Part shown: in pieces, positions 25,740-34,595 of the stretch | Layout of the letters: the number at the start of each line of letters is the position of its first letter | Numbering within the stretch: position 1 is the stretch's first letter | NCBI GenBank assembly: GCA_945861635.1 | Contig: CAMAWH010000042.1 | Coordinates: forward strand, 1-42,614 | From: Klebsiella pneumoniae | Lineage (GTDB): Bacteria; Myxococcota_A; UBA796; SXON01 | Direction: 5' to 3' | Length of the DNA stretch: 42,614 bases | Position numbers and translations under genes: made by a program | The notes under the pieces: generated by a model | The model's database searches: none | What the model was told of the DNA's origin: nothing | The model's input: the letters and a program-made list of their open reading frames with translations, nothing else

Positions 25740-26753
25740 TCAGCGACTGTGCTGAAACCTCACCGCCTCCGACACAACCGTCGTTCCATCGAGAATTTCC
25801 GTCATCGCAGCGTCATCGCCCTCTAGCACCGTGGCCCAGCCGAACGCCGTCGCATAGGCGGCCGTGATCGCCGCTGCTTGGTCCTTTGGAAGCGTAGAAC
25901 AGGGAAGTTCCGTTGCGGTGAACGACTCGTGGCACGCGCCCTCGATTTCAATCCAGCGCACGTCCGCTGCCGACGCTCGGATGTAGGCTTCGCTCCCGTC
26001 ATTATCGGCGGTGCCGGTCATGTAGAGAATCGGCACCCCCACACTTCCCCAGGTTGTGTCGTCCACCAGATCGCTCGCCGCCGTGCCGGCCATCGGGCCG
26101 ACGCCAACAATGCGCGCGTCTCCCAAGGGCTCCGCGAGTGCCGGCTCCGTCGATTCCACCAACCCAACGCCCGACAGCAACCAGCTCGTCTGCCCACCAA
26201 AGCTGTGGCCCAGAACGACCACACGCGAGGTGTCCACCTTGCCAGCCAATGGATCGTCGTCGGGCAACGTCTCCAGCCAATCCAGCGTCTCGATGACATC
26301 GGCCGCTCGAATGGCGGGAAAATTCACCGGCTTTGGATCGATGTCCTGACTCAGCAGGTTGTCGGTATGGTCCGGCGCAGCAGCGATCCAGCCATTCCGG
26401 ACGAACTGACGAAGCAGTGGCGAGCCGTTGCCGCCCCACGCCTGCGACCCATGGGAATACACGACGAGCGGCCGGACACAATCCGCCCCTGAAACCGGGG
26501 AGTGCGTCCGTGCGTCCGCGTCGGGCCAGATGTCGATGTAGAGGGCCGCTTCGTCACTCGGGTCATCCGTCGGATACCAAACGTTGATGCCGATCGTGCG
26601 TGCGATACCATCCCACGGGAGCGCGTAGCCGTGGGCCTCGTAGCGGTACCCCGTCACCGCATCGTTCACATCCAACGTAGGCGTATCGGCCACACACTGA
26701 ACGTCCTCGGATGCGCGCGGCGCCACGGGAGCGCAGGCCAGAGCGAACAGCAA
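25740..26753 (-). CDS. Alpha/beta hydrolase lipoprotein (PAF-acetylhydrolase-like)
   Basis: The upstream MopE gene ends with TAA at 26756. The first usable start is TTG 26753, which gives 337 residues with a minimal lipoprotein signal (MLFALAC); AGGAA lies about 10 bases upstream. The protein has the layout of the dienelactone/PAF-acetylhydrolase-type alpha/beta hydrolases: INVWYPT and RPLVVYSHG before the oxyanion region, the nucleophile elbow GHSFGG, the acid strand in ILYMTGTADND, and a His in GACHESF. It is thus a likely serine esterase on the cell surface or in the periplasm; the substrate is unknown. The gap of 2 bp from the upstream gene points to coupled translation. Confidence 0.82.
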   Translation of the reverse strand: MLFALACAPVAPRASEDVQCVADTPTLDVNDAVTGYRYEAHGYALPWDGIARTIGINVWYPTDDPSDEAALYIDIWPDADARTHSPVSGADCVRPLVVYSHGSQAWGGNGSPLLRQFVRNGWIAAAPDHTDNLLSQDIDPKPVNFPAIRAADVIETLDWLETLPDDDPLAGKVDTSRVVVLGHSFGGQTSWLLSGVGLVESTEPALAEPLGDARIVGVGPMAGTAASDLVDDTTWGSVGVPILYMTGTADNDGSEAYIRASAADVRWIEIEGACHESFTATELPCSTLPKDQAAAITAAYATAFGWATVLEGDDAAMTEILDGTTVVSEAVRFQHSR

Positions 26754-26755
26754 GG

Positions 26756-29700
26756 TTACGGGTTCCTGCGCAACCGACGGCGCAAGGCGAGCGCTGCCAG
26801 GCCCAGCAGACCCACCCCGGTCTCCGCACCACCGCCCGACGCGCACCCGCAGCCACCGCCTCCCTTGATCTGGCCCTCGTCAACACCGAGATCATCGGCG
26901 TTGTCATCCGGTCCACCCGTGTCCACCACCGCCGAGTCGCCCTCTGCCGAGTCGCCTGAATCGACGACGGCGGTATCTTCGGCGGCCGTATCGCCCGTGT
27001 CGCCGGTATCCCCGGTGTCAACGGGCTCTTCATGGGCGTCGATTCCATCACAGTCCTGATCGATGCCGTCGTCGGGAACGTCCGTCGCGCCGGGGTAGAT
27101 GGTGGCGTCCGCATCCGCACAATCGGTCGCATCCTCCACCTGGCCATCCGCCGGCTCACACACCTCGACGGGCGCCAGGAGGTCGCCGTACGTGTCCCCA
27201 TCGGCGTCCGTGTAGTAGGTCGTCGTTACGGCCTCGTCGATTACGCCATCGCAGTTGTCATCGATCAGGTTGCAGACCTCGACGGCTTCTGGATTCACAG
27301 CGCTGTTGAGGTCGTCACACTCCACGCAGGCCGCCCATTTGTCCGCGTCCGTATCCGCATAGCCGACAGACCCATCGCAGTTATAGTCGTTCGGATCTGT
27401 GCAATCCGCCTCACTCGCACCGGGGTGATACAAGTCCGATGTATCATCACAGTCTGTCGCGTCGGCGACGTAGCCGGCGGGTGCCGCACACGCGACGGTC
27501 GTCGAACTCACGTCACCGTAGAGATCCGCATCGACGTCCGCGTACCAGGTGGACGCTCCGACGCTCGTGTCCGGATCGACGACGAGGTCACAGTCGTTGT
27601 CGATGCCATCGCAGACCTCGGTGGCGCCGGGGTAGGCGCTTGCCGTAGTGTCATCGCACTCTTCACAGGCCGCAAAACCGTCGTCGTCGGCGTCCGCGTA
27701 CACGACGCTACCATCACAGTTGTAGTCGGCCGGATCCGTGCAGTCGGACTCGTCCGCACCGGGATGATACAGGGTCGATGTGTCATCACAATCGGTGTTA
27801 TCGGCCACATATCCAACGGGCTGCTCACAGTCCCGAAGTGACGTCGCAGCGTCCCCGTACCCATCCGTGTCGATGTCGGCGTACCAGGTGTCGGCGTCGG
27901 TTGCGTCATCCGGATCGATCACGTCGTCACAGTCGTCGTCGATGCCATTGCAGACCTCGATGCCGTCGGGGTTCACCGCGGCGGCGGCGTCATCGCAGTC
28001 GTCACCTGCATAGCGTTCGGCGTCGAAGCCATCCCCGTCGGAATCCGGCGTGTAGACAAGCGTAGCAGCGCCCGCCGGACCCGAAACTTCGGTGTCATCA
28101 TCAACAAGCACGAGGTGGTTGGTCCCTTCCGCAAGATTCGCGAAAAGCGTGACCGTGCCGTCGGCTGCCACCGACACAGCGTCAACATAGGCTCCGGTAT
28201 CGTCGTAGATCCAGAGGGTGCACGCGCCGTCCGAAGAGATGGTCAGGTCGGTGTCCGTGATCGCCACGATCGACGGTCCTTCGAACCGGCTCGCGGCCGC
28301 TGCGGTTGGGCCGACCCCGAACGAAGGGGGTTCGGCGCCGTCCACGCGCACGCGTCCTTCTCCCCCGTCCCCTGAATAGTAGCCGTTCGCTTCACGGCCG
28401 CCGTAGCCTCCCGTCAGGTCAAGCACGGCACCACCAATCCCGTTGACGACATTCGCAGCGAGGTGCAGCCCCCCGCCCGAGCCACCGGAACCACCCGTTG
28501 AACTGCCTGGGTTGACCCCCACGGTATCCCCACCATCGCCCCCGTACAGCGCAAATGTGGCCCCGCTGCCGATACTCAGTGAGGTCGCGGAGAGGAGCAG
28601 CGCGCCACCCCCGCCGCCACCACCGGCACCATCGGCCGTCCCCGATCCGGAGTCGCCGCCTGCGCCGCCGGACCCACCGGCGAACGGCACCATGGAATCG
28701 CTCCCGTTGGCGAGCCCAGCCCCACCGATGTTGTAGCCGGACTTGGCGCCGCCGACTGTGCCCACACCATTTTCCCCGCTGGTGCCAAATCCGCCCCCGC
28801 CCCCGCCCCAGCCACTGCTATCGGAGTGGCCGTTTCCGCCCCCGCCGCCGTATCCGCCCGCGCCCGACGTCCCACAACAATAGCCGCCGCCGCCGCCCGT
28901 TCCCCAGACCATGCCAGTGCCGCCGCCCACGCCGCCGGCGTATCCGAGCGCTCCGTTCGCCACGTCCGTGAAAATGCCCTCCCCGCCATCCTCGAAGTCG
29001 GGCCCTTCGACCGCGCCGTACCCGCCCGGCGTAAACTCAATGCAGGTTCCGAACGCGGTGCCACCGCCACCGGTAAAGCCATTTCCTGGCTCAAAAACCG
29101 CAGCCCCCATGCAGTTCGAGCCGACGCCGCCGCCGCCGCCGCCCGGGCCCCCATCGCCGCCGTCCGCTGCGAGTCCTGCCGGGGCATTATCACCGTCCAA
29201 ACCCGAAAGATCGATCGTGCCGTCAATCGAGGCCGCGCCATCCACCAGCAGGATGACGGGAAGAAAGGCCTCATTGCCCTCCGTCCCTGAATTCGGGTCC
29301 GACGTGTCGAAGACCAGCGACGTCCCGACCGGGACATCGAGGCCGGCAAGTACGAGTGTTCCACCCGGGCTTCTCAGGGAGGCAGACAACGTGATCACGC
29401 CATCGACCGTTCCGTCCATGTCGTTCGTGCCACCGTCCACGGGCGAGGCCTCCGGAGACACGATGTGGAACTGATTATCGATTCCCGCCGACAACGGATC
29501 GAGGGGGATGCCATCGATCAAAACCTCGCAATCCGCGTTGGCAGCGCCAGTCCGCACAAAGAATACCGTGGAGAGCGCCGCCCCCAGGATCGGTGTGGCG
29601 GGGTCGGCGTTGCGGTCGAGCGCGCCTACGACCGTCACCACGACGTCCGCGCAATCGGTGGTCACGACCTCGGTTCCGACGAATCCGCCAGCCTCACGGA

Positions 29701-29818
29701 GGATGTTCACCTGCGCGTGCATCCCGGCGCCGGCGGCGTCCGTCTGGAGGAAATCAGCAGCGAAGGAGAGCGTTGGTGCGGCTAGGGCGAGGAGGAGCAT
29801 GCCGGGAGTGTATCGCAT
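26756..29818 (-). CDS. Gly-rich and MopE-repeat surface protein with MYXO-CTERM-like tail
   Basis: I start at ATG 29818, giving 1020 residues with a signal peptidase I-type signal (LLLALAAPTLSFA). A beta domain (about 24-180) is followed by a long Gly-rich region (about 215-480) with a vicinal Cys pair (YCCGTSG). A further beta domain and six Asp/Cys MopE-type repeats follow (for example VCNGIDDDCDDVIDPDD and DADDDGFAACEECDD). After a Thr/Asp/Gly spacer comes a MYXO-CTERM-like end: GGGGCGCASGG, helix VGLLGLAALAL, then RRRLRR. It should be processed by a myxosortase and displayed on the surface. It begins 17 bp after the giant MopE gene and is followed within 2 bp by the hydrolase gene. Confidence 0.85.
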   Translation of the reverse strand: MRYTPGMLLLALAAPTLSFAADFLQTDAAGAGMHAQVNILREAGGFVGTEVVTTDCADVVVTVVGALDRNADPATPILGAALSTVFFVRTGAANADCEVLIDGIPLDPLSAGIDNQFHIVSPEASPVDGGTNDMDGTVDGVITLSASLRSPGGTLVLAGLDVPVGTSLVFDTSDPNSGTEGNEAFLPVILLVDGAASIDGTIDLSGLDGDNAPAGLAADGGDGGPGGGGGGVGSNCMGAAVFEPGNGFTGGGGTAFGTCIEFTPGGYGAVEGPDFEDGGEGIFTDVANGALGYAGGVGGGTGMVWGTGGGGGYCCGTSGAGGYGGGGGNGHSDSSGWGGGGGGFGTSGENGVGTVGGAKSGYNIGGAGLANGSDSMVPFAGGSGGAGGDSGSGTADGAGGGGGGGALLLSATSLSIGSGATFALYGGDGGDTVGVNPGSSTGGSGGSGGGLHLAANVVNGIGGAVLDLTGGYGGREANGYYSGDGGEGRVRVDGAEPPSFGVGPTAAAASRFEGPSIVAITDTDLTISSDGACTLWIYDDTGAYVDAVSVAADGTVTLFANLAEGTNHLVLVDDDTEVSGPAGAATLVYTPDSDGDGFDAERYAGDDCDDAAAAVNPDGIEVCNGIDDDCDDVIDPDDATDADTWYADIDTDGYGDAATSLRDCEQPVGYVADNTDCDDTSTLYHPGADESDCTDPADYNCDGSVVYADADDDGFAACEECDDTTASAYPGATEVCDGIDNDCDLVVDPDTSVGASTWYADVDADLYGDVSSTTVACAAPAGYVADATDCDDTSDLYHPGASEADCTDPNDYNCDGSVGYADTDADKWAACVECDDLNSAVNPEAVEVCNLIDDNCDGVIDEAVTTTYYTDADGDTYGDLLAPVEVCEPADGQVEDATDCADADATIYPGATDVPDDGIDQDCDGIDAHEEPVDTGDTGDTGDTAAEDTAVVDSGDSAEGDSAVVDTGGPDDNADDLGVDEGQIKGGGGCGCASGGGAETGVGLLGLAALALRRRLRRNP

Positions 29819-29835
29819 CTGCGCCGCCCTGCGCC

Positions 29836-32800
29836 CTACCCGCGGCGGCGGCGTCGAATCAATAGAAGCGCCGGCACGAGCAACCCCAGCAGCGAGCCGG
29901 GCTCCCCGGACGAACCGCACCCGCAAGCGCCCGCTGTGGCCTCCTTGTCGCCGTCGTCCACCACGTCGCCATCTCCGTTCCCCGTAATGTCGCTTTGCAG
30001 ATCCGACCCATCACAATCCTGATCAATACCGTCATCCATCACCTCCGTTGCATCCGGGTGAACGGTGTTGTTCACGTCATCACAGTCGGACTCGTCACTT
30101 GGATCCACGTAGAATTCCGGTTGCGCGCAATCCGTCACCGACCGCTCGGCGTCGGTGTACCCATCGGAGTCCGCATCGACGTACCAGGTGTGCGCGTCCG
30201 CTGAGGTTGCGCCGTCGATCGTGCCATCACAGTCATCGTCGATGTCATTGCACACCTCCGTGGCGTCCGGATTGACCGTACCCACGGCATCATCACACTC
30301 CTCACACGCCGCGAACGTGTCCCGATCGACGTCGGCATAGCCCGACGAACCGTCACAATTGTAGTCCGCAGGATCCTCGCAGTCGGTCTCGGATGCTCCC
30401 GGGTAGAACGCCGGTTTGGTGTCATCGCAATCGCCCTCCTGAGCGTCGTCTGTGGCCTCTCCGGCAGCACCTTCACAGAGAACGTCTGTGCTGGCGACGA
30501 CCCCGCCGCCGTCGGGTCGATAGCCGTCCGCGTCCCCGTCCAGATAGCAGTATTCTGTGCCGTCACAGTCCCCATCGACCTCATCTCCGGCGACCTCCGT
30601 TGCTTCCGAGTTTACCGCCGCGTTATCGTCATCACAATCGTCAAACGGGTCCGTAGCGAGCGCCTCTCCAACGCCGTCACACGCGACATTCGCCGTGCTG
30701 ACCGTGCTGGTTTCATCGGGTCGGTGCCCGTCATCGTCCGCGTCCGCGAAGCAGGTTTCCAACCCATCACAGTCCCCATCGATCGCATCGCCAACCGTGT
30801 CCACCGCGCCTGGGTAGATAGCGGCGTCCCCGTCGTTGCACTCTTCACAGGCGGCAAACCCGTCCGCGTCCGCGTCCACGTATCCCACCGACCCGTCACA
30901 ATTGTAGTCGTTGGGGTCGTCACAGTCGTCTTCCGTTGCGCCGGGATGGAAGGCGGCATTCCCGTCGTCACAATCGTCCACAAGGTCGCTAGCGAGCGCT
31001 TCGCCAGCGTCGCTGCAGTCGTCATCGACAGAGCCCACGGTGCTGGTATCGTCGGGGCGATACTCGTCGTCGTCTGCGTCGGTGTAGCAGGTCTCCAACC
31101 CGTCGCAGTCACTATCGACCTCGTCCCCAGAGACTTCGATGCCGTCGGGATTCACGCTGGCGTCGGCGTCGTTACAGTCGTCGATCGCGTCGGTAGCGAT
31201 CGCCTCTCCGCTGTCCGCGCAGGATGAATCGGCGCTGACGACGGTGCTGGTGGCGTCGGGTCGGAATGCATCGTCGTCAGCGTCGGCGTAGCAGACTTCC
31301 TCGTTGTCGCAGTCGGCGTCCACCTCGTCACCGGGCGCTTCCACGGCGTCCGGGTTGATTGCGCTGTCCGCATCGTCGCAGTCCTCTCCAGCGCTGCCGG
31401 AGGCCTCTCCCGAGGCGTCACAGAAATCATCAACGGAAACAACCGTCTCCTCGGTACGGAACGTGTCGCCGTCGGCGTCTACGTAGCAGATCTCCTCTCC
31501 GTCGCAGTCCTGATCAAAGTCGTCTCCTGCGACCTCGACGGCGGCCGGGCTCACCCAGGCGTCCGTGTCGTCACAATCGCCGTCCGGCTCCGAAACGCCA
31601 GCTTCCCCTGTGCCATCACACGCGATCGTCGTCCCCGCGATCATGCTCGTGAGGTCGGGGCGATATCCATCGTCGTCCGCGTCCACATAGCAAACGTCCA
31701 CGCCGTCACAGTCCCCGTCCACACCGTCTCCCGCGATCTCCCTCGCGTCCGGGTTGATTTCGGCGACCGCGTCATCGCACTCCTCGCATGCCGCCCATCC
31801 GTCGAGATCCCCGTCGGCGTACCCCGTCGAACCATCGCAATTGTAATCGGCCGGGTCCGAACAATCGGTCTCCGAGGCGGCGGGGTTGTACCGCGTCGTC
31901 GTGTCGTCACAATCCCCCGTCGGGTCGCTGGCGAGCGCCTCGGCGGCATCGGCGCAGTCTGAGTCGTCGGAAACCACCGCGCTGACCGCGTCGGGCCGAT
32001 ACCCGTCATCGTCGGCATCCAGGTAGCAGATCTCAGAGCCGTCACAGTCTTCGTCGACGCCGGTGCCAAGCAACTCCGTAGCGTCGGGCGAGGATGTGGG
32101 GTCCAGATCATCGCAGTCCAGATCCGCGGAGCCCAGCGCTTCCCCAAGGTCCGAGCAGGAGATGTTGGTGGAGACGACCACGAACTCGGTCCGCGCGCCA
32201 TCATAGTCGGCATCGACGTAGCAGCTCTCGGTGCCATCGCAATCACTGTCGATCGTGTCTCCCGCAACATCGGTGGCGCCGGGATGGATGGAGTCGGTCG
32301 TGTCTTCACAGTCACCGGTCGGTTGGACGGACAGCGCCTCTCCGTCGTCGGTGCAATCTGTGTCCGCGGACGCGATGGCCGAGGTAGCATCCGGGCGATA
32401 CCCATCGTCGTCGGCATCGACAAAGCAGGTTTCCACACCGTCACAATTGCTGTCCACTCCGTCACCGGTCCCCTCCGCGTGGGCTGGGTGGATTGCAGCC
32501 GTTGAATCATCACAGTCTTCCGCCGGCGTCGTGCCGAGCGCTTCTCCCGAATCCCCGCAGTCACCGTCCGAGGAGGAGACGGTCGACGCCGTTCGGTAGC
32601 CGTCGTCATCGCCGTCTGCGTAGCAGGTCTCTGTGCCGTCACAATCATTGTCGATGCCATCCGCGAGAATTTCTGCGGCGAGTGGATAGACGGCGTCGGA
32701 TTCATCGTCACAATCGCTGGCGTTGGTGACAAAGCCAGACGGCACATCACAGTATTCCCCAGTGCTCGACGAACCAAATCCGTCGGTGTCCTCGTCCAAA

Positions 32801-34503
32801 TAGTAGGTGGTTTTGGTGGAACGAGCCGCGCTCGAATCGTCGTTGTCCGCGTCTCCATCACAGTCTTCGTCCGTATCCGAGGCGTCACAAACCTCTGTGG
32901 CCGCGGGGTTGATGGCGCCCGCAGTGTCGTCACAATCGGTGGCATTCGTCACGTACCCGCCAGGAAGATCGCAGTACGCGCCGGCCGTCGTCGAGCCGAA
33001 CGCGTCCGCGTCGTCATCAAGATAGAATGTGGACTTGGTGGACGCGTCCGCGCTGGCATCGGCGTCGTCCGCGTCACCGTCACAATCCTCATCGGTGTCC
33101 GCGCTGTCACAGATCTCGGTGGCGGCAGGGTTGATCGCAGCGATGGTGTCGGCACAATCGGTGGCGTCTGCAACGTAGCCAGAGGGTTGATCGCAGAGCG
33201 CACGCGTGTAGCGCGTGTCACCGTAGCCGTCGGAATCGTAATCGATGTACCAGGTGGTTTCCCCAAACGCAGAAAAGTCCGCGTCATCTGCCGTTCCATC
33301 GCAGTCTTCGTCGGTGCTGCCAACGTCGCAAATCTCAGCCGCGGCCGGGTTGATTGCCGCGACGACGTCATCACAATCCGACCCCGCGACGACCGAGCCA
33401 GTGACACTTGTGTCTCCGTAGTTGTCCCCGTCATCATCGTTCATGCAGGCGGTGGCGCTGTCAATCAAAGCGACCCCCGGGAACGTGTCGGCGTCCGTGT
33501 CATCACAGTCCGTTGCGTCGGAGACAAAGCCCGCCGATACGTAGCACTCCGTCACTCCAACAGAGGCGTCTCCAAACGTGTCCCCGTCGTCGTCATAGTA
33601 GAAGTCAGCGGCGTCGACGGCCTCCGCTTCGTCGATCGTAGCGTCACAGTCGTTGTCAATCCCATCGCAGTATTCATCGACCCCCGGCCGAACCGTAGAG
33701 GCAGAATCATCACAATCACTGCCCGCGACCACGGAGCCCGACACGGTATCGTCTCCATAATTATCCCCGTCATCGTCATTCATGCACGAGGTCGCGGAGT
33801 CATTCGAGGCAGCGCCGGGAAAGGTATCCGCGTCCCCATCGTCACAGTCGGTGTTCACGGCGACGTACCCGGACGGCGCGGTGCACGCGCTCGTCGTACC
33901 GGAGGCCGAGGCCCCATAGCCGTCGGCGTCACTGTCGGCGTACCACGTGCTGGAAGTGCAGCTGGCGGAGTAGTAGACCGTGCCATTCCACACGCGCGGG
34001 GAGAAGCTGCTGGCGAATGGATAGGACTTGCCGTAGCCCTCACGGATGGCAAGATCGGCGTTCGACGCGTAGGTGCGCCCCACAGCGGTACCGTTTGTGT
34101 ACTGCACGATGCCGTTGGTGAGCGTGATGTACCAACTCGTCGTCGTGCCCGCCGGCATCGCAACGGCCGACGAGAGCGTGATGTGCTGCGCGGTGCCGGC
34201 GGTGCCCCCCGTGATGGTTCCTGAGGAAACCAACGTCCACGCCGACGCGGTCGTGGTGATGGAGGTAACCGCGCTGGAGCTGGTGTACACTTCCCAGTTG
34301 TATGTTCCCGACGAGTAAAGATAGACGTCGAACCCATCGATCTGGATCGCGGTGGCCGAAACCATCTCGAACATGTTCCCATTCTGGCCGTTGCCACCTG
34401 CAGTGGTCGTCGTCAACGTGGACGCGAACGCGGGCGTCGTCAGCAGGCCGAAAAGTCCGACGGTAATTGCGAGCAGTGGCGAGGACCGAAAGGAGTACGA
34501 CAT
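29836..34503 (-). CDS. Giant MopE-repeat surface protein with MYXO-CTERM-like tail
   Basis: I start at ATG 34503, giving about 1555 residues with a signal peptide (LLAITVGLFGLLTTPAFA). The frame upstream of this is the reverse of another gene. An N-terminal beta sandwich (about 28-185) precedes roughly 21 Asp/Cys repeats with the DCDD...P...E.C.DG.D.DCDG core. At least three repeats carry the variant DPADYNCDGS followed by AACEECDD. About ten carry a long variant with CYxDADDDGYRPD. The end is GACGCGSSG, helix LLGLLVPALLLI, then RRRRRG. The array probably binds many divalent metal ions and forms a stiff surface fibre. The name MopE refers to a copper-binding protein, but the metal here is not known. 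It is the first gene of the packed run and has a hairpin directly before its start. Confidence 0.87.
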   Translation of the reverse strand: MSYSFRSSPLLAITVGLFGLLTTPAFASTLTTTTAGGNGQNGNMFEMVSATAIQIDGFDVYLYSSGTYNWEVYTSSSAVTSITTTASAWTLVSSGTITGGTAGTAQHITLSSAVAMPAGTTTSWYITLTNGIVQYTNGTAVGRTYASNADLAIREGYGKSYPFASSFSPRVWNGTVYYSASCTSSTWYADSDADGYGASASGTTSACTAPSGYVAVNTDCDDGDADTFPGAASNDSATSCMNDDDGDNYGDDTVSGSVVAGSDCDDSASTVRPGVDEYCDGIDNDCDATIDEAEAVDAADFYYDDDGDTFGDASVGVTECYVSAGFVSDATDCDDTDADTFPGVALIDSATACMNDDDGDNYGDTSVTGSVVAGSDCDDVVAAINPAAAEICDVGSTDEDCDGTADDADFSAFGETTWYIDYDSDGYGDTRYTRALCDQPSGYVADATDCADTIAAINPAATEICDSADTDEDCDGDADDADASADASTKSTFYLDDDADAFGSTTAGAYCDLPGGYVTNATDCDDTAGAINPAATEVCDASDTDEDCDGDADNDDSSAARSTKTTYYLDEDTDGFGSSSTGEYCDVPSGFVTNASDCDDESDAVYPLAAEILADGIDNDCDGTETCYADGDDDGYRTASTVSSSDGDCGDSGEALGTTPAEDCDDSTAAIHPAHAEGTGDGVDSNCDGVETCFVDADDDGYRPDATSAIASADTDCTDDGEALSVQPTGDCEDTTDSIHPGATDVAGDTIDSDCDGTESCYVDADYDGARTEFVVVSTNISCSDLGEALGSADLDCDDLDPTSSPDATELLGTGVDEDCDGSEICYLDADDDGYRPDAVSAVVSDDSDCADAAEALASDPTGDCDDTTTRYNPAASETDCSDPADYNCDGSTGYADGDLDGWAACEECDDAVAEINPDAREIAGDGVDGDCDGVDVCYVDADDDGYRPDLTSMIAGTTIACDGTGEAGVSEPDGDCDDTDAWVSPAAVEVAGDDFDQDCDGEEICYVDADGDTFRTEETVVSVDDFCDASGEASGSAGEDCDDADSAINPDAVEAPGDEVDADCDNEEVCYADADDDAFRPDATSTVVSADSSCADSGEAIATDAIDDCNDADASVNPDGIEVSGDEVDSDCDGLETCYTDADDDEYRPDDTSTVGSVDDDCSDAGEALASDLVDDCDDGNAAFHPGATEDDCDDPNDYNCDGSVGYVDADADGFAACEECNDGDAAIYPGAVDTVGDAIDGDCDGLETCFADADDDGHRPDETSTVSTANVACDGVGEALATDPFDDCDDDNAAVNSEATEVAGDEVDGDCDGTEYCYLDGDADGYRPDGGGVVASTDVLCEGAAGEATDDAQEGDCDDTKPAFYPGASETDCEDPADYNCDGSSGYADVDRDTFAACEECDDAVGTVNPDATEVCNDIDDDCDGTIDGATSADAHTWYVDADSDGYTDAERSVTDCAQPEFYVDPSDESDCDDVNNTVHPDATEVMDDGIDQDCDGSDLQSDITGNGDGDVVDDGDKEATAGACGCGSSGEPGSLLGLLVPALLLIRRRRRG
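30500..32670 (-). repeat. Imperfect tandem repeats of about 200 bp within the giant MopE gene
   Basis: A segment encoding (C)YxDADDDGYRPD recurs at about 30511, 30715, 31048, 31254, 31451, 31651, 31990, 32188, 32388 and 32589. Spacing is near 200 bp except for two steps of about 335 bp, where a different repeat variant (DYNCDGS plus AACEECDD) is inserted. These are coding repeats that grew by in-frame duplication, not a CRISPR array. Confidence 0.7.
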
Positions 34504-34504
34504 C

Positions 34505-34541
34505 GCGAATCCGGGGAGAGATGATCCTAAGCCGGATTCGC
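34505..34541 (-). promoter_or_regulatory. 10-bp perfect inverted repeat next to the start of the giant MopE gene
   Basis: The arms 34505-34514 and 34532-34541 are exact reverse complements separated by 17 bases. The structure ends one base before ATG 34503. In the mRNA it would form a hairpin at the ribosome-binding region, and the only Shine-Dalgarno-like AGGA lies in its loop. It could be a translational control element or a dimeric operator. Confidence 0.5.
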
Positions 34542-34595
34542 CGAAACCGCCCGTGCATGCAGTTTTGGGGGACAAGCGAGCGCGCATCCGCGGCG

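Noticed and set aside
29995..34224. Regular repeats that might be taken for a CRISPR array or minisatellite
   Set aside because: Repeat units are coding, imperfect, about 200 bp long and encode Asp/Cys modules; there are no unique short spacers and no cas genes.
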